A DNA stretch of 54,694 bases, from assembly GCA_030535605.1 (NCBI GenBank), contig JAUNRQ010000002.1, positions 1 to 54,694 of the forward strand, written 5' to 3'. The translations under genes were made by a program, and so were the position numbers. The notes under the pieces were generated by a model. The model saw nothing but the letters and a program-made list of their open reading frames with translations. It made no database searches and was not told where the DNA came from. Positions 19,505 through 28,820 of the stretch are shown here, piece by piece. Position 1 is the first letter of the stretch, and every line of letters begins with the position of its first letter. The DNA comes from Pseudoxanthomonas suwonensis (GTDB taxonomy: Bacteria > Pseudomonadota > Gammaproteobacteria > Xanthomonadales > Xanthomonadaceae).

Positions 19505-19806
19505 GGTACCGGTTCGATTTGTCTGTCCTGGCGCTGGAGGATCTGCGCGCCATCGCCCGCTTCACCCAAGCTCGTTGGGGCGCCACGCAGCGCAACCGCT
19601 ATCTGAAACAGATTGATCGGGTCTTCCGATCGCTGGCGTCCAATCCGCAGATGGGACAGGCATGCGACGACATCCTCGAGGGGTATCGAAAGTTCCCGCA
19701 TGGCCAACACGTCATCTTCTACACGCTGCCCGGCGATGACGTGCTGCTGATCGTGCGAATCCTGCACGCAGCCATGGACGTGGACGATGCGTTCGCGACA
19801 GCATGA
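19501..19806 (+). CDS. parE: RelE/ParE-family toxin
   Basis: A 101-residue basic protein typical of ParE: YRFDLSVLALEDLRAIARFT at the N-terminus, then the RKFPHGQHVIFYTLPGDDVLL beta-sheet and the VRILHAAMDV end. ParE members inhibit DNA gyrase, whereas RelE members cleave mRNA; the pairing with ParD suggests ParE. The GTG start at 19501 overlaps the parD stop. The gene is convergent with the NUDIX gene across a 118-base gap with nothing recognisable. Confidence 0.88.
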   Translation: MRYRFDLSVLALEDLRAIARFTQARWGATQRNRYLKQIDRVFRSLASNPQMGQACDDILEGYRKFPHGQHVIFYTLPGDDVLLIVRILHAAMDVDDAFATA

Positions 19807-19924
19807 CCTGGCGGATGCCCAGGCCTTCAACTGCCACCAAGCCCGTTCCAATGCAACCGCTCCTGTTCAAGCCTGGCATCCGCGCCGTGACGATGCTCGA
19901 CCAGCGCGTTCCATGACCACGACG

Positions 19925-20485
19925 TCAAGCTCGCGCCAACCACCGGCGCGCCATGCGTCGCAGCGAGTCGTCCATCGTCTCGTCGTCGGCGACGTCTTTG
20001 ACCCGGCGCCATGCCAGCGCATGGGATTCGTCGCCGACGACGAAGACCTCGTCATCACCGGCACGCACCACGAAACGCACGTCGTGGTGCCAATGGCCGG
20101 GGACATCGCCGCGCTCGGGAATCCAGTGCCGGTCCAGATCGAAGATGTCCGGATCGACCGAGAGGCCGTTCAACCCGGACTCTTCGGTGGCTTCGGTCAG
20201 GGCGACACGCGCCAGGTCGGCATCGCCATCGGCATGGCCGCCGGGCTGCAGCCAGCGGTCCAGCTTGCGGTGGTGGGTCAGCAGCGTGCGTTCGCCGTCG
20301 GCGCTGACCAGCCAGGCTGATCCGGTGAAATGCCCGGCCAGGCGCTCGCGCCGGAACGGATCCTGCGCATCATCCAGCAGTGCCCGGCATGCATGGACCA
20401 GCGCCGCGTCCTGCGGATGGCGGACCGCGAAGGCCTGCAGCAGGGCCCGAAGCCTGTCGAACCGGGTGTCCCGATGTGCCGGCAT
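19925..20485 (-). CDS. NUDIX hydrolase
   Basis: A 186-residue protein with a NUDIX box in GGHADGDADLARVALTEATE followed by ESGL. The catalytic helix keeps the ExxxEE pattern, but the Arg of the consensus REUxEE is replaced by Thr and the leading Glu by Asp. An N-terminal helical extension of about 45 residues (RFDRLRALLQAF...) precedes the domain. The start at 20485 is supported by AAGGAG on the minus strand at 20495-20500. Substrate unknown; members hydrolyse nucleoside diphosphate-X compounds. Divergent from the APC permease. Confidence 0.83.
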   Translation of the reverse strand: MPAHRDTRFDRLRALLQAFAVRHPQDAALVHACRALLDDAQDPFRRERLAGHFTGSAWLVSADGERTLLTHHRKLDRWLQPGGHADGDADLARVALTEATEESGLNGLSVDPDIFDLDRHWIPERGDVPGHWHHDVRFVVRAGDDEVFVVGDESHALAWRRVKDVADDETMDDSLRRMARRWLARA

Positions 20486-20580
20486 GTGCGAAATCTCCTT
20501 CGTTTTCGCTGCATTGCAGCATGCCGGACCGGCTGCGGCAATGACTTCCGGCCGGTTGCCGCGCGTTTCCACGCTGGAGT

Positions 20581-20597
20581 AATGTGGCCGCCACATT
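20581..20597. promoter_or_regulatory. Inverted repeat between divergent NUDIX and permease genes
   Basis: AATGTGG-CCG-CCACATT is a perfect 7-bp inverted repeat in the 195-base divergent intergenic region. Its symmetry and location suggest a regulator binding site, but no cognate regulator is encoded nearby. Confidence 0.35.
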
Positions 20598-20680
20598 GCC
20601 GGTGGCGTCGCGCTCCGCGGCGGATCGGTTCCAGTAACGAAAAGGCCCGAGACACGGCCAGGACCGGGGAAATCTCCACC

Positions 20681-22153
20681 ATGCTCCAGCAACTGTTGCG
20701 CACCAAGCCGGTCGCGCCGGCCCCGCACGTGGACGCCGGCGAGCCGTTCGAGGGCTCGCTGGAAGGCGAGGTCCATCTGCGCCGGACGCTGACCGGCACC
20801 CAGCTGATCATGCTCGGCATCGGTGCGGTCATCGGTGCGGGCATCTTCGTGCTGACCGGTCAGGCCGCCGCGGAACATGCCGGTCCGGCGATCATGCTCA
20901 GCTTCGTCATCGCCGGCATCGCCTGCGCGTTCGCCGGGCTGTGCTACGCCGAGTTCGCCGCCATGCTGCCGGTCTCCGGCAGCGCGTATTCGTACTCGTA
21001 CGCAACCCTGGGCGAAGGCGTGGCCTGGTTCATCGGCTGGTGTCTGGTGCTGGAGTACCTGTTCGCATCGGCCACGGTGGCGGTCGGCTGGTCCGGCTAC
21101 TTCAACGCGTTCCTGAACAACTTCGGGCTGGCGCTGCCCGAGGCGCTGGCGCGTGCCCCGTACACGGTGGAGGCGGGCAGGCTGGTGCACACGGGCGGCA
21201 TCATCAATCTGCCTGCCATCGCCATCGTCGGCGCGGTGTGTGCGGTCGGCTACGTCGGCATCACCCAGTCGGCCTTCGTCAACACGATCATCGTCGTGGT
21301 CAAGGTGGCGGTGATCCTCGCGTTCATCGCCTTCGGCGCGCAGTACGTCGATCCGGCCAACTGGCAGCCGTTCATCCCGGAAAACGAAGGTCCCGGGCGA
21401 TTCGGCATGGACGGGGTGATGCGCGCAGCGACGATGGTGTTCTTCGCCTACATCGGCTTCGACGCTGTTTCCACGGCGGCGGGCGAGGCGAAGAATCCGC
21501 AACGCGACATGCCGATCGGCATCCTCGGCTCGCTGGTGATCTGCACGGTCCTGTACATCCTGGTGTGCGCGGTGCTGACCGGCATGCTTCCCTACCCGCA
21601 ACTGGGCACGCCGGAGCCGGTATCCACCGCACTGGCCGCGTATCCAAGCCTGCAATGGCTGCAGATCCTGGTCGAAATGGCGGCCGTCGCCGGCCTGGCG
21701 TCGGTGATCCTGGTGATGCTGATGGCGCAGCCGCGCATCTTCTACACGATGAGCCGCGACGGACTGATGCCGAAGCTGTTCGGCAAGGTCCATGCCCGCT
21801 TCCGCACGCCGCACGTGGGCACGGTCGTGGTCGGCCTGATCGCCGCGGTGCTGGCCGGCTTCCTGCCGATCGGCCTGCTGGGCGAGATGGTGTCGATGGG
21901 TACGCTGCTGGCCTTCGCCACGGTCTGCGCCGGCATCTTCGTGCTGCGCCGCACCCGACCGGACCTGGAGCGCCCGTTCCGGGTACCCGCGGTATCGCTG
22001 GTGGCGCCACTTGGCGTGCTGGCCTGCATGTACCTGTTCTGGCAGTCGTTCAAGGAGCACTGGCCATTGTTCGTCGGCTGGATGATCATCGGAACCGTGA
22101 TCTATCTGCTCTACGGTTACCGCCACAGTCGCCTTCGCCGCGACCGTGGCTGA
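20681..22153 (+). CDS. APC-family amino acid permease (CAT-like)
   Basis: A 490-residue inner-membrane transporter with about twelve hydrophobic segments. The N-terminal HLRRTLTGTQLIMLGIGAVI followed by GAGIFVLTGQAAAEHAGPAI is the signature of the cationic amino acid transporter/YfnA branch of the APC superfamily. A later FFAYIGFDAVSTAAGEAKNPQ is equally conserved. Start ATG 20681 gives the usual 30-40 residue cytoplasmic lead. It overlaps the following nhaC-like gene by 8 bases. Substrate is not determinable from sequence. Confidence 0.87.
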   Translation: MLQQLLRTKPVAPAPHVDAGEPFEGSLEGEVHLRRTLTGTQLIMLGIGAVIGAGIFVLTGQAAAEHAGPAIMLSFVIAGIACAFAGLCYAEFAAMLPVSGSAYSYSYATLGEGVAWFIGWCLVLEYLFASATVAVGWSGYFNAFLNNFGLALPEALARAPYTVEAGRLVHTGGIINLPAIAIVGAVCAVGYVGITQSAFVNTIIVVVKVAVILAFIAFGAQYVDPANWQPFIPENEGPGRFGMDGVMRAATMVFFAYIGFDAVSTAAGEAKNPQRDMPIGILGSLVICTVLYILVCAVLTGMLPYPQLGTPEPVSTALAAYPSLQWLQILVEMAAVAGLASVILVMLMAQPRIFYTMSRDGLMPKLFGKVHARFRTPHVGTVVVGLIAAVLAGFLPIGLLGEMVSMGTLLAFATVCAGIFVLRRTRPDLERPFRVPAVSLVAPLGVLACMYLFWQSFKEHWPLFVGWMIIGTVIYLLYGYRHSRLRRDRG

Positions 22154-23645
22154 GTCCCCAGCGCCCCTGCCCGAGCCCGATGCCGTGCGCGCCGAGCGCG
22201 ATCCGAGCCTGCTGCAGGCACTGACGCCACTGCTGTTCCTGGCGGTGCTGCTGGCCGCGGCGGTGATGCTGTTCGGCGAGGACAGTTCCTACGGCCCCAA
22301 CCAGGTCGCGCTGATGCTGGCGACGATGGTCGCGGCACTGGTCGGCCTGCGCAACGGCATTGCGTGGTCCGACATCCAGGACGGCATGGTCCACGGCATC
22401 TCGCTTGCGATCGTGCCGGTGTTCATCCTGCTGGCGGTTGGTGCTCTGATCGGCACGTGGATGATGGCCGGCACGGTGCCGACCCTGATCGTCTACGGCC
22501 TGCAGCTGATGCACCCGGCCTACTTCTACCCGGCCACGTGCCTGGTGTGCGCCATCGTCGCGCTGTCCATCGGCAGCAGCTGGACCGTGGCCGGCACGCT
22601 CGGCGTGGCGCTGATCGGCGTGGCCCAAGGGCTGGACATGTCCCCGGCGATCACCGCCGGCGCAGTGATCTCCGGCGCCTACTTCGGCGACAAGATCTCG
22701 CCGCTGTCGGACACCACCAACCTGGCTCCGGCGGCGGCCGGCAGCGAGCTGTTCGAGCACATCCGGCACATGCTCTGGACCACCGTGCCGGCGCTGGTGC
22801 TGGCGCTGATCGGCTTCACCATCCTGGGGCTTCGCGGCGGTGCCAGTGGCGGCGACGGTGCCGCGTTCGGCGACCTGCCCGCGCAACTGGCGGCGCAGTT
22901 CGCCATCGGACCGCACCTGCTGATCCCGATGCTGGTGGTCGTGGTTCTGGCCGCACGCAAGTTCCCGGCCTATCCGACCATCCTGGTCGGTGCCCTGACC
23001 GGCCTGGTGGTCGCACTGCTGTTCCAGCCCGGTGCGGTCGTTGCACTGGGCGCGGGCGAAGGTCGTTCGCCGGCCATGGCGATGCTCGCTGGCGGGTGGC
23101 AGGCCATGTTCTCGGGCTACAGCGTGGAAACGGGCAATGCCGCGGTCGACGATCTGCTCAGCCGCGGCGGCATGGCCTCGATGCTGGAAACCATCTGGCT
23201 GATCCTGTGCGCTCTGGGCTTCGGGGCGGTGATGGAACGCACCCGACTGCTGGAGCGTCTGATCCGCTCGTTGCTGCACCTGGTGCGCTCCACCGGTTCG
23301 CTGATCGGGACCACGCTCGCCACCGGCATCGGCACCAACATCATCGCCGCCGACCAGTACATGGCGATCGTCCTGCCGGGGCGGCTGTTCCGCAAGGAAT
23401 ACGCGCGCCGCGGGCTGGCACCGGTGAATTTGTCGCGGGCGCTGGAAGACGGCGCGACCATGACCTCGCCATTGATCCCGTGGAACACCTGCGGTGCCTA
23501 CATGGCGGCAACGCTTGGCGTGGCCACGCTGGACTACCTGCCCTACGCCCTGCTCAACCTGCTCAGCCCGCTGGTGGCGCTGACGATGGCCTATGCGGGC
23601 TTCAAGGTCCTGCGCTTGCCGGGTGCCTCCCGAGCGAACGCGTGA
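22146..23645 (+). CDS. nhaC: NhaC-family Na+/H+ antiporter
   Basis: A 499-residue membrane protein with around twelve hydrophobic helices. Characteristic segments are LAIVPVFILLAVGALIGTWM, SIGSSWTVAGTLGVALIG, and GAYFGDKISPLSDTTNLAPA, the NhaC core with its conserved Asp residues. A related segment ATGIGTNIIAADQYMAIVLP follows in the second half. The GTG start at 22146 overlaps the permease stop by 8 bases, so the two are co-translated and may link Na+ or H+ cycling with solute uptake (inference). Confidence 0.88.
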   Translation: MAESPAPLPEPDAVRAERDPSLLQALTPLLFLAVLLAAAVMLFGEDSSYGPNQVALMLATMVAALVGLRNGIAWSDIQDGMVHGISLAIVPVFILLAVGALIGTWMMAGTVPTLIVYGLQLMHPAYFYPATCLVCAIVALSIGSSWTVAGTLGVALIGVAQGLDMSPAITAGAVISGAYFGDKISPLSDTTNLAPAAAGSELFEHIRHMLWTTVPALVLALIGFTILGLRGGASGGDGAAFGDLPAQLAAQFAIGPHLLIPMLVVVVLAARKFPAYPTILVGALTGLVVALLFQPGAVVALGAGEGRSPAMAMLAGGWQAMFSGYSVETGNAAVDDLLSRGGMASMLETIWLILCALGFGAVMERTRLLERLIRSLLHLVRSTGSLIGTTLATGIGTNIIAADQYMAIVLPGRLFRKEYARRGLAPVNLSRALEDGATMTSPLIPWNTCGAYMAATLGVATLDYLPYALLNLLSPLVALTMAYAGFKVLRLPGASRANA

Positions 23646-23703
23646 CGCGCAATGGCCGCTGCCGGCGGACACGCCGGCCTGATGCATCGGCTACGCTTGC
23701 GCG

Positions 23704-25086
23704 ATGAATCCATCACGCACTCCTCCCGCCGACAACGCGTCGATCCACGGCATGTGGTCCTCGCGCCTCGTGTTCATCCTCGCCGCGACCGGCTCGGCCG
23801 TGGGCCTTGGCAACATCTGGCGATTTCCTTACATGGCCTCGGACAACGGCGGTGGCGCGTTCGTGCTGGTCTACCTGGCCTGCATCGCCATCCTCGGCCT
23901 GCCCATCCTGATCGCCGAGGTGCTGGTCGGTCGCCAGGGCCGACGCAGCCCGGTGCACTCGGTGGTGACCATTTCCGAAGCCAGTCGCGCGTCGGCGGCG
24001 TGGGGCCTGATGCCGGTGATGGGGATCCTGGCGGCGCTGATGATCCTCAGCTTCTACAGCGTGGTCGCCGGCTGGACCCTGCATTACACGTGGTTGTACG
24101 TGCAGCAGCTGCTCGGATCGACACGGCTGGAGGATCCGGCAGGGAGCTTCGGCGCGTTGCTGGGCAATCCGCTGCAACTTGGCATGTGGCACGCGGTGTT
24201 CATGGTGCTGACCGTGGTGGTGGTCGCGCTCGGCGTGGAGAAAGGGTTGGAGCGGGCGGTGCGCTGGCTGATGCCGGCACTGTTCGCGATGCTCCTGCTG
24301 CTGGTCGGATACGGACTGACCACCGGCCATGCCGCGGACGCCGCACGCTTCCTCTTCCAGCCGGACTTCGGCAAGATCGACGGTGCCACCGTCCTGGCGG
24401 CGACCGGCCAGGCCTTCTTCACCCTGAGCCTGGGAAGCTGCTCGATGATGGCCTACGGTGCCTATCTGCCGCGCGACAACATCTCGTTGCCGCGCACCGC
24501 CGGCACCATCGCCTTGACCGACACGGCGGTGGCGCTGCTGGCCGGCATGGCGATCTTTCCGATCGTCATCGCCTACGGCATCAGTCCGGAAGGCGGCGGG
24601 CCCGGCCTGATCTTCACCTCGCTGCCGCATGCCTTCAACGACATGCCGCTGGGCTCGCTGTACGGCCTGCTGTTCTTCGCCCTGCTTTCCGTGGCAGCGT
24701 GGACCTCGTCGATTTCCATGCTGGAACCGGGCACTGCCTGGCTGTCCGAGCGACTCGGCGTCGGCAGCCGCAAGAAGGTCGCCCTTGGGCTTGCATTGTT
24801 CTGCTGGCTGCTCGGCCTGCTGGCGGCGTTGTCGCTGAACCGCCTCGCCCACGTGAAGTTCGGCGAACGCGACATCATGGGACTGCTGGAATTCGTCGCC
24901 AGCGACCTGATGTTGCCTCTGGGTGGCATGCTGATCGCCCTGTTCACCGGCTGGGCGATGGACCGCAGCCTGCTGCGCGGCCAGTTGCCGGAAATGCCGG
25001 AATGGGCATTCACCGCCCTTCGCTGGCTGCTGCGCGTGGTCGCGCCGCTGCTGGTGCTGGCGGTGCTGCTGCGGGCGGCGCTGTAG
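23704..25086 (+). CDS. NSS-family sodium-dependent solute symporter
   Basis: A 460-residue neurotransmitter:sodium symporter homologue (LeuT fold). The N-terminal signature is RLVFILAATGSAVGLGNIWR followed by FPYMASDNGGGAFVLVYL, which forms the Na+ and substrate site of TM1. A second conserved part is GQAFFTLSLGSCSMMAYGAY. It ends 24 bases before mtnB on the same strand. Bacterial NSS members carry amino acids including methionine, so a link to the following methionine salvage operon is attractive but unproven. Confidence 0.88.
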   Translation: MNPSRTPPADNASIHGMWSSRLVFILAATGSAVGLGNIWRFPYMASDNGGGAFVLVYLACIAILGLPILIAEVLVGRQGRRSPVHSVVTISEASRASAAWGLMPVMGILAALMILSFYSVVAGWTLHYTWLYVQQLLGSTRLEDPAGSFGALLGNPLQLGMWHAVFMVLTVVVVALGVEKGLERAVRWLMPALFAMLLLLVGYGLTTGHAADAARFLFQPDFGKIDGATVLAATGQAFFTLSLGSCSMMAYGAYLPRDNISLPRTAGTIALTDTAVALLAGMAIFPIVIAYGISPEGGGPGLIFTSLPHAFNDMPLGSLYGLLFFALLSVAAWTSSISMLEPGTAWLSERLGVGSRKKVALGLALFCWLLGLLAALSLNRLAHVKFGERDIMGLLEFVASDLMLPLGGMLIALFTGWAMDRSLLRGQLPEMPEWAFTALRWLLRVVAPLLVLAVLLRAAL

Positions 25087-25110
25087 CGTTCCAGCGATTA
25101 GACTTCGCCC

Positions 25111-25767
25111 ATGAACACTCCCGATTCCCTGACCGACGACGCGCGCCCCTACGACGTCCAGCACCTGCGGCAGCTTGCCGGCGAACTGATCACCAACGTG
25201 CGCGAACTCGGCCACGCCGGCTGGACGCCGGCGACCAGCAGCAACTTCTCGATGCGACTGGACGATCGCCACGCGCTGATCACCGTGTCCGGCCGCGACA
25301 AGGCCAGGCTGTGCGAGAACGACCTGATGGTGGTCGACTTCGACGGGCGTCCGGTGGCCACCGAGCTGAAGCCTTCCGCCGAGACCGGCCTGCACACGCA
25401 ACTGTATGCGCGCTTTCCCGAGGTCGGCTGCGTGCTGCATACGCACTCGGTCACCCAGACGGTGGCCTCGCGCCTGTTCGCGAGCCAGGGGCATGTGCGT
25501 TTCGAGGGCTACGAACTGCAGAAGGCGTTTGCGGGCAACACCACCCACGAAGGCAGCATCGACGTGCCGGTGTTCGCCAACACCCAGGACATGGCCGAAC
25601 TGGCCGCCCGCGTCGAAGCCATGCTCGACGCGCAGTGCATGTGGGGCTACCTGATCGACGGCCATGGCCTGTACGCCTGGGGCCGTGACATGCACGAGGC
25701 GCGTCGCCATCTGGAAGCTTTCGAGTTCCTGCTGCAATGCGAACTGGAAACGAGGAAATTGACGTGA
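25111..25767 (+). CDS. mtnB: Methylthioribulose-1-phosphate dehydratase
   Basis: Class II aldolase-fold zinc enzyme of the methionine salvage pathway. The 218-residue product has [23 protein letters not shown], and [18 protein letters not shown] with the zinc-binding His-X-His; a third His lies in [11 protein letters not shown]. These are MtnB rather than L-fuculose aldolase features, and the neighbours mtnD and mtnC confirm it. The stop codon overlaps the mtnD GTG. Confidence 0.94.
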   Translation: MNTPDSLTDDARPYDVQHLRQLAGELITNVRELGHAGWTPATSSNFSMRLDDRHALITVSGRDKARLCENDLMVVDFDGRPVATELKPSAETGLHTQLYARFPEVGCVLHTHSVTQTVASRLFASQGHVRFEGYELQKAFAGNTTHEGSIDVPVFANTQDMAELAARVEAMLDAQCMWGYLIDGHGLYAWGRDMHEARRHLEAFEFLLQCELETRKLT

Positions 25768-26306
25768 GCCGCCTGCGCATCTTCAACGACACCGACCCCG
25801 GCACCGTGCTGCTGGAAACCCGGGACCACGCCGCCATTGCCGCGGAGCTGGCCCAGATCGGCGTGCTGTTCGAGCAGTGGCAGGCGTCCAAGCCGGTCCA
25901 GGCCGGCGACAGCGAGGATGCGATCATGACCGCGTACCGGGAGGATATCGACCGGCTCGTGCATCGCCACGGCTTCAACAGCGTGGACGTGGTCAGCATC
26001 GCCCCGGACAACCCGCAACGCGAGGCCATGCGCGCCAGGTTCCTGGAAGAACACACCCACGCCGAGGGCGAAGTACGCTTCTTCGTCGATGGAAGCGGCC
26101 TGTTCTCGTTGCACGTCGCCGACAAGGTCTACGAGGTGCTGTGCGAGAAAGGCGACCTGATCTCCGTTCCGGACGCGACCACCCACTGGTTCGACATGGG
26201 TCCGAAGCCCGAATTCGTGGCCATCCGCTTCTTCACCAACCCCGACGGCTGGGTCGGCCAGTTCACCGGCAGCGACATCGCCCGGCGGTTCCCGCGTCAC
26301 GAGTGA
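25764..26306 (+). CDS. mtnD: Acireductone dioxygenase
   Basis: Cupin metalloenzyme that converts the acireductone of methionine salvage to the 2-keto acid of methionine and formate when loaded with Fe2+. The 180-residue protein carries the metal ligands H97, H99, E103 (in [16 protein letters not shown]) and H141 (in [10 protein letters not shown]), closely matching the Klebsiella enzyme positions. GTG 25764 overlaps the mtnB stop (GTGA) and decides the start. Confidence 0.95.
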   Translation: MSRLRIFNDTDPGTVLLETRDHAAIAAELAQIGVLFEQWQASKPVQAGDSEDAIMTAYREDIDRLVHRHGFNSVDVVSIAPDNPQREAMRARFLEEHTHAEGEVRFFVDGSGLFSLHVADKVYEVLCEKGDLISVPDATTHWFDMGPKPEFVAIRFFTNPDGWVGQFTGSDIARRFPRHE

Positions 26307-26328
26307 GACGGCCACCTTTTCGCCGCGC

Positions 26329-27048
26329 ATGACCGGACCGCACATGAGCATCATCCTCACCGATATCGAAGGCACCACCGGCAGCATTTCCTTCGTCAAG
26401 GACGTGCTGTTCCCCTACGCGCGCGCCGCCCTGCCCGGCTTCGTCCGTGACCACGCCGACGACCCGGAAGTCCGTGCCCTGCTGGACGAGGCCGGCAGCG
26501 AACTGGGCGCGCCCTGCGATGACCGCGTCATCGTCGAGGCCCTGCAGGGGTGGATCGACGAGGACCGCAAGCACACGGTGCTCAAGGCGTTGCAGGGCCT
26601 GATCTGGGAAGCAGGCTATCGGGACGGCGACTTCACCGCCCACGTCTACCCGGACGTCGCCCCGGCCCTGCGCGCATGGCAGGCGGCCGGACACCGGCTG
26701 GCGGTATATTCCTCCGGCTCGGTCCCGGCGCAGAAGCTGTTCTTCGGCCATTCGGACGCGGGTGACCTGCTGCCGCTGTTCGATGCATTCTTCGACACCC
26801 GCGTCGGCCACAAGCGGGAACCCGGCAGCTACCGGCGCATTGCCGCGGAACTGGGCGCGACCGGCGAGGCCATCGTGTTCCTGTCCGACGTGGTGGAAGA
26901 GCTCGATGCCGCGCGTGATGCCGGCATGCGCACGGTGCTGCTCGACCGTCGCCAGGATTACCCGCAGCCTCGGCAGGGCGCGGCCGCCAATGGCCACGAA
27001 CGGGTGACCTCGTTCGCCGACATCCGCCTGGATCCAGGCACGGGGTAG
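26329..27048 (+). CDS. mtnC: Enolase-phosphatase E1
   Basis: Bifunctional HAD-family enzyme that enolises and dephosphorylates 2,3-diketo-5-methylthiopentyl-1-phosphate, supplying the substrate of MtnD. Signatures are [20 protein letters not shown] with the HAD nucleophile Asp, [20 protein letters not shown], and [21 protein letters not shown] 26329 gives 239 residues; ATG 26344 would give 234, also acceptable. It completes a B-D-C salvage operon. It ends 50 bases from the convergent phosphoesterase gene with no obvious terminator. Confidence 0.94.
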   Translation: MTGPHMSIILTDIEGTTGSISFVKDVLFPYARAALPGFVRDHADDPEVRALLDEAGSELGAPCDDRVIVEALQGWIDEDRKHTVLKALQGLIWEAGYRDGDFTAHVYPDVAPALRAWQAAGHRLAVYSSGSVPAQKLFFGHSDAGDLLPLFDAFFDTRVGHKREPGSYRRIAAELGATGEAIVFLSDVVEELDAARDAGMRTVLLDRRQDYPQPRQGAAANGHERVTSFADIRLDPGTG

Positions 27049-27097
27049 CGGACCCCGCTGTGCTCTGCCGAATCACCGCGGGCGCCACCGCGACGAC

Positions 27098-28756
27098 TCA
27101 CGGCTCGGCGTTTTCCAGGCGGTACATGGTGCTGGCACCGACTTCCCCCCGCCAGCGGTCGAAGGCACGAACCTCGATGCGATGCTCGCCGGCCGCCAAG
27201 TCGGTCGGCAGGCGGCCACGCCACACGTGGCGCGAAGGCTCGGCTTCCGGGCTTCGGTCATGGCTTCGCAGGGCATCGGCCAGGTCATCGCGCGCGTTCT
27301 CCGCGAGCAATGCCGGATCGGCGCGTTCGACGCGCTGCATCGGCTGCCAGGGCCCCTCGCCGATGCGGTACTCCACCCGGTCACCGTCGATGCCCATGTG
27401 CAGGTTGGCGTAGACGGCCCAGGCCGGATACGCGCCCTGCCGCAACACCTTCGGCGCATGCAGGTGCATCGCGGCGAGCGGGTCGTCGGCGGGCTGATAG
27501 CGCAACGCGTATGCGCCCGTGTCACGCACGTCCAGTCGCGCCCACCCGCGCGGCGTGCCGTCGGCCATGGTCGAAACCGGCACACCGTGTGCATCGGCAA
27601 TGCCGGACCAGAACGCACCGCACGTCGCGCCGACGTTGTATTCGTGCAGCGGCGCGACGCCATGCCAGCCACTGTCCGGTCCGTGGAAGACATGCTGCTG
27701 GGTGTGGCGATGCGCCGTCAGCAGCAAAACGTGCGGGAATGGGCGCAGCAGGGCGAACAGGCGTTCGCGGTCGGCATCGCGGAAGGTGTCGCGTCCCGCC
27801 TCCTCGAACAACGGGACATGCATGGCCAGCACCAGCAACCGGTCGCGCCGTGCGTCGCGCAGGTAACGCGACAGGAAAGCGAACTGGTCCTCGCGCAAGC
27901 CACCGGTGTAGGCCGGTCGCTGGCCCGGCAGGTGGATGACGTTGTCCAGTACGATGAAGCTGGCCTCCGGCTCCTCCCATGCGAGCGTGTCCGGACCGAA
28001 CACGTTGCGGAAACTCAGCAGCGCATGCGCGTCGTCCGCGGCATCCAGATCCATGTCGTGGTTGCCCGGCGCATGCAGCCAGGGCACCCCCAGTCGGGCG
28101 GTCTCGCGGTTGACCGACGGGTAAAGCGACAGGTCGTCGTCGACGATGTCGCCCAGACTCAGCCCCAGGTCCGCCACCTCGCCGGGCAGGCGCATGCTGC
28201 TGGCCCGTTGCAGCGATACCGCCGAGGACTCCAGCAACGGATCGATGATGCCGCGAGCGTAGTGGCCGACGTCGACCATCGACTTGGGCTGCGGGTCACC
28301 GAACACCACCACCTGCAGGCCATCACTGCGACGTGCCGGTGGCTGTTCGCGACGCAGCGCGATCCCGCAGCCGCGGGGCGACGCATCCGGCTGGATGCCG
28401 CCGTAACGCAGCGCCGGTTGCGACGGATCCGGCTGGTGGCGCCAGAAGTCCGGCAGCCCGTCTGTTCGCGTGCCGAACCGCCAGCCCGGTGGTTTGATGA
28501 CGAACACGGTGCGCCCCGGCGAAGGCGCCAACCGATAACGACCGCCGGCATCCGTGCGCACCACGTCATGGCCATCGGAAACACCGATGTCGGCGAGCCC
28601 GGGTTCGCCCGGATCGCGATGGCCGTTGCCGTTGCGGTCATCGAACACCTGTCCGCTGGCGCAGCCCGTCGCCGGCGGGCTCTGGCCCAACGCATGGCCG
28701 CTGACCAGACTCGCCAGCAGCAGGAAAAGGCTTGGCAACCACGGCAATCGACGCAT
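27098..28756 (-). CDS. Secreted calcineurin-like metallophosphoesterase, three-domain type
   Basis: A 552-residue protein with a signal peptide (LPSLFLLLASLVSGHALGQ). An Ig-like N-terminal domain has a calcium-loop-like DDRNGNGHRDPGEPG near residue 40. The Metallophos core has VVFGDPQPKS, LGLSLGDIVDDD, HAPGNHDMDLD, VLAMHVPLFEE and LLTAHRHTQQH. A C-terminal beta domain of the MetallophosC type begins near residue 390. Substrate is unknown; the architecture is common in exported phosphoesterases. It lies 64 bases downstream of the ammonia-lyase gene on the same strand and may share its transcript. Confidence 0.85.
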   Translation of the reverse strand: MRRLPWLPSLFLLLASLVSGHALGQSPPATGCASGQVFDDRNGNGHRDPGEPGLADIGVSDGHDVVRTDAGGRYRLAPSPGRTVFVIKPPGWRFGTRTDGLPDFWRHQPDPSQPALRYGGIQPDASPRGCGIALRREQPPARRSDGLQVVVFGDPQPKSMVDVGHYARGIIDPLLESSAVSLQRASSMRLPGEVADLGLSLGDIVDDDLSLYPSVNRETARLGVPWLHAPGNHDMDLDAADDAHALLSFRNVFGPDTLAWEEPEASFIVLDNVIHLPGQRPAYTGGLREDQFAFLSRYLRDARRDRLLVLAMHVPLFEEAGRDTFRDADRERLFALLRPFPHVLLLTAHRHTQQHVFHGPDSGWHGVAPLHEYNVGATCGAFWSGIADAHGVPVSTMADGTPRGWARLDVRDTGAYALRYQPADDPLAAMHLHAPKVLRQGAYPAWAVYANLHMGIDGDRVEYRIGEGPWQPMQRVERADPALLAENARDDLADALRSHDRSPEAEPSRHVWRGRLPTDLAAGEHRIEVRAFDRWRGEVGASTMYRLENAEP

Positions 28757-28820
28757 GGCCTGATTATCACCCGTGTCGATGACAGCGGCGCAGGCCGCTA
28801 CCGCCCCGGAGGCAGTCAGC

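Noticed and set aside
19925..22126. 733-codon minus-strand frame spanning the APC permease
   Set aside because: Only its last 186 codons match a real protein (NUDIX) with its own ATG and ribosome site; the rest is antisense to the permease.
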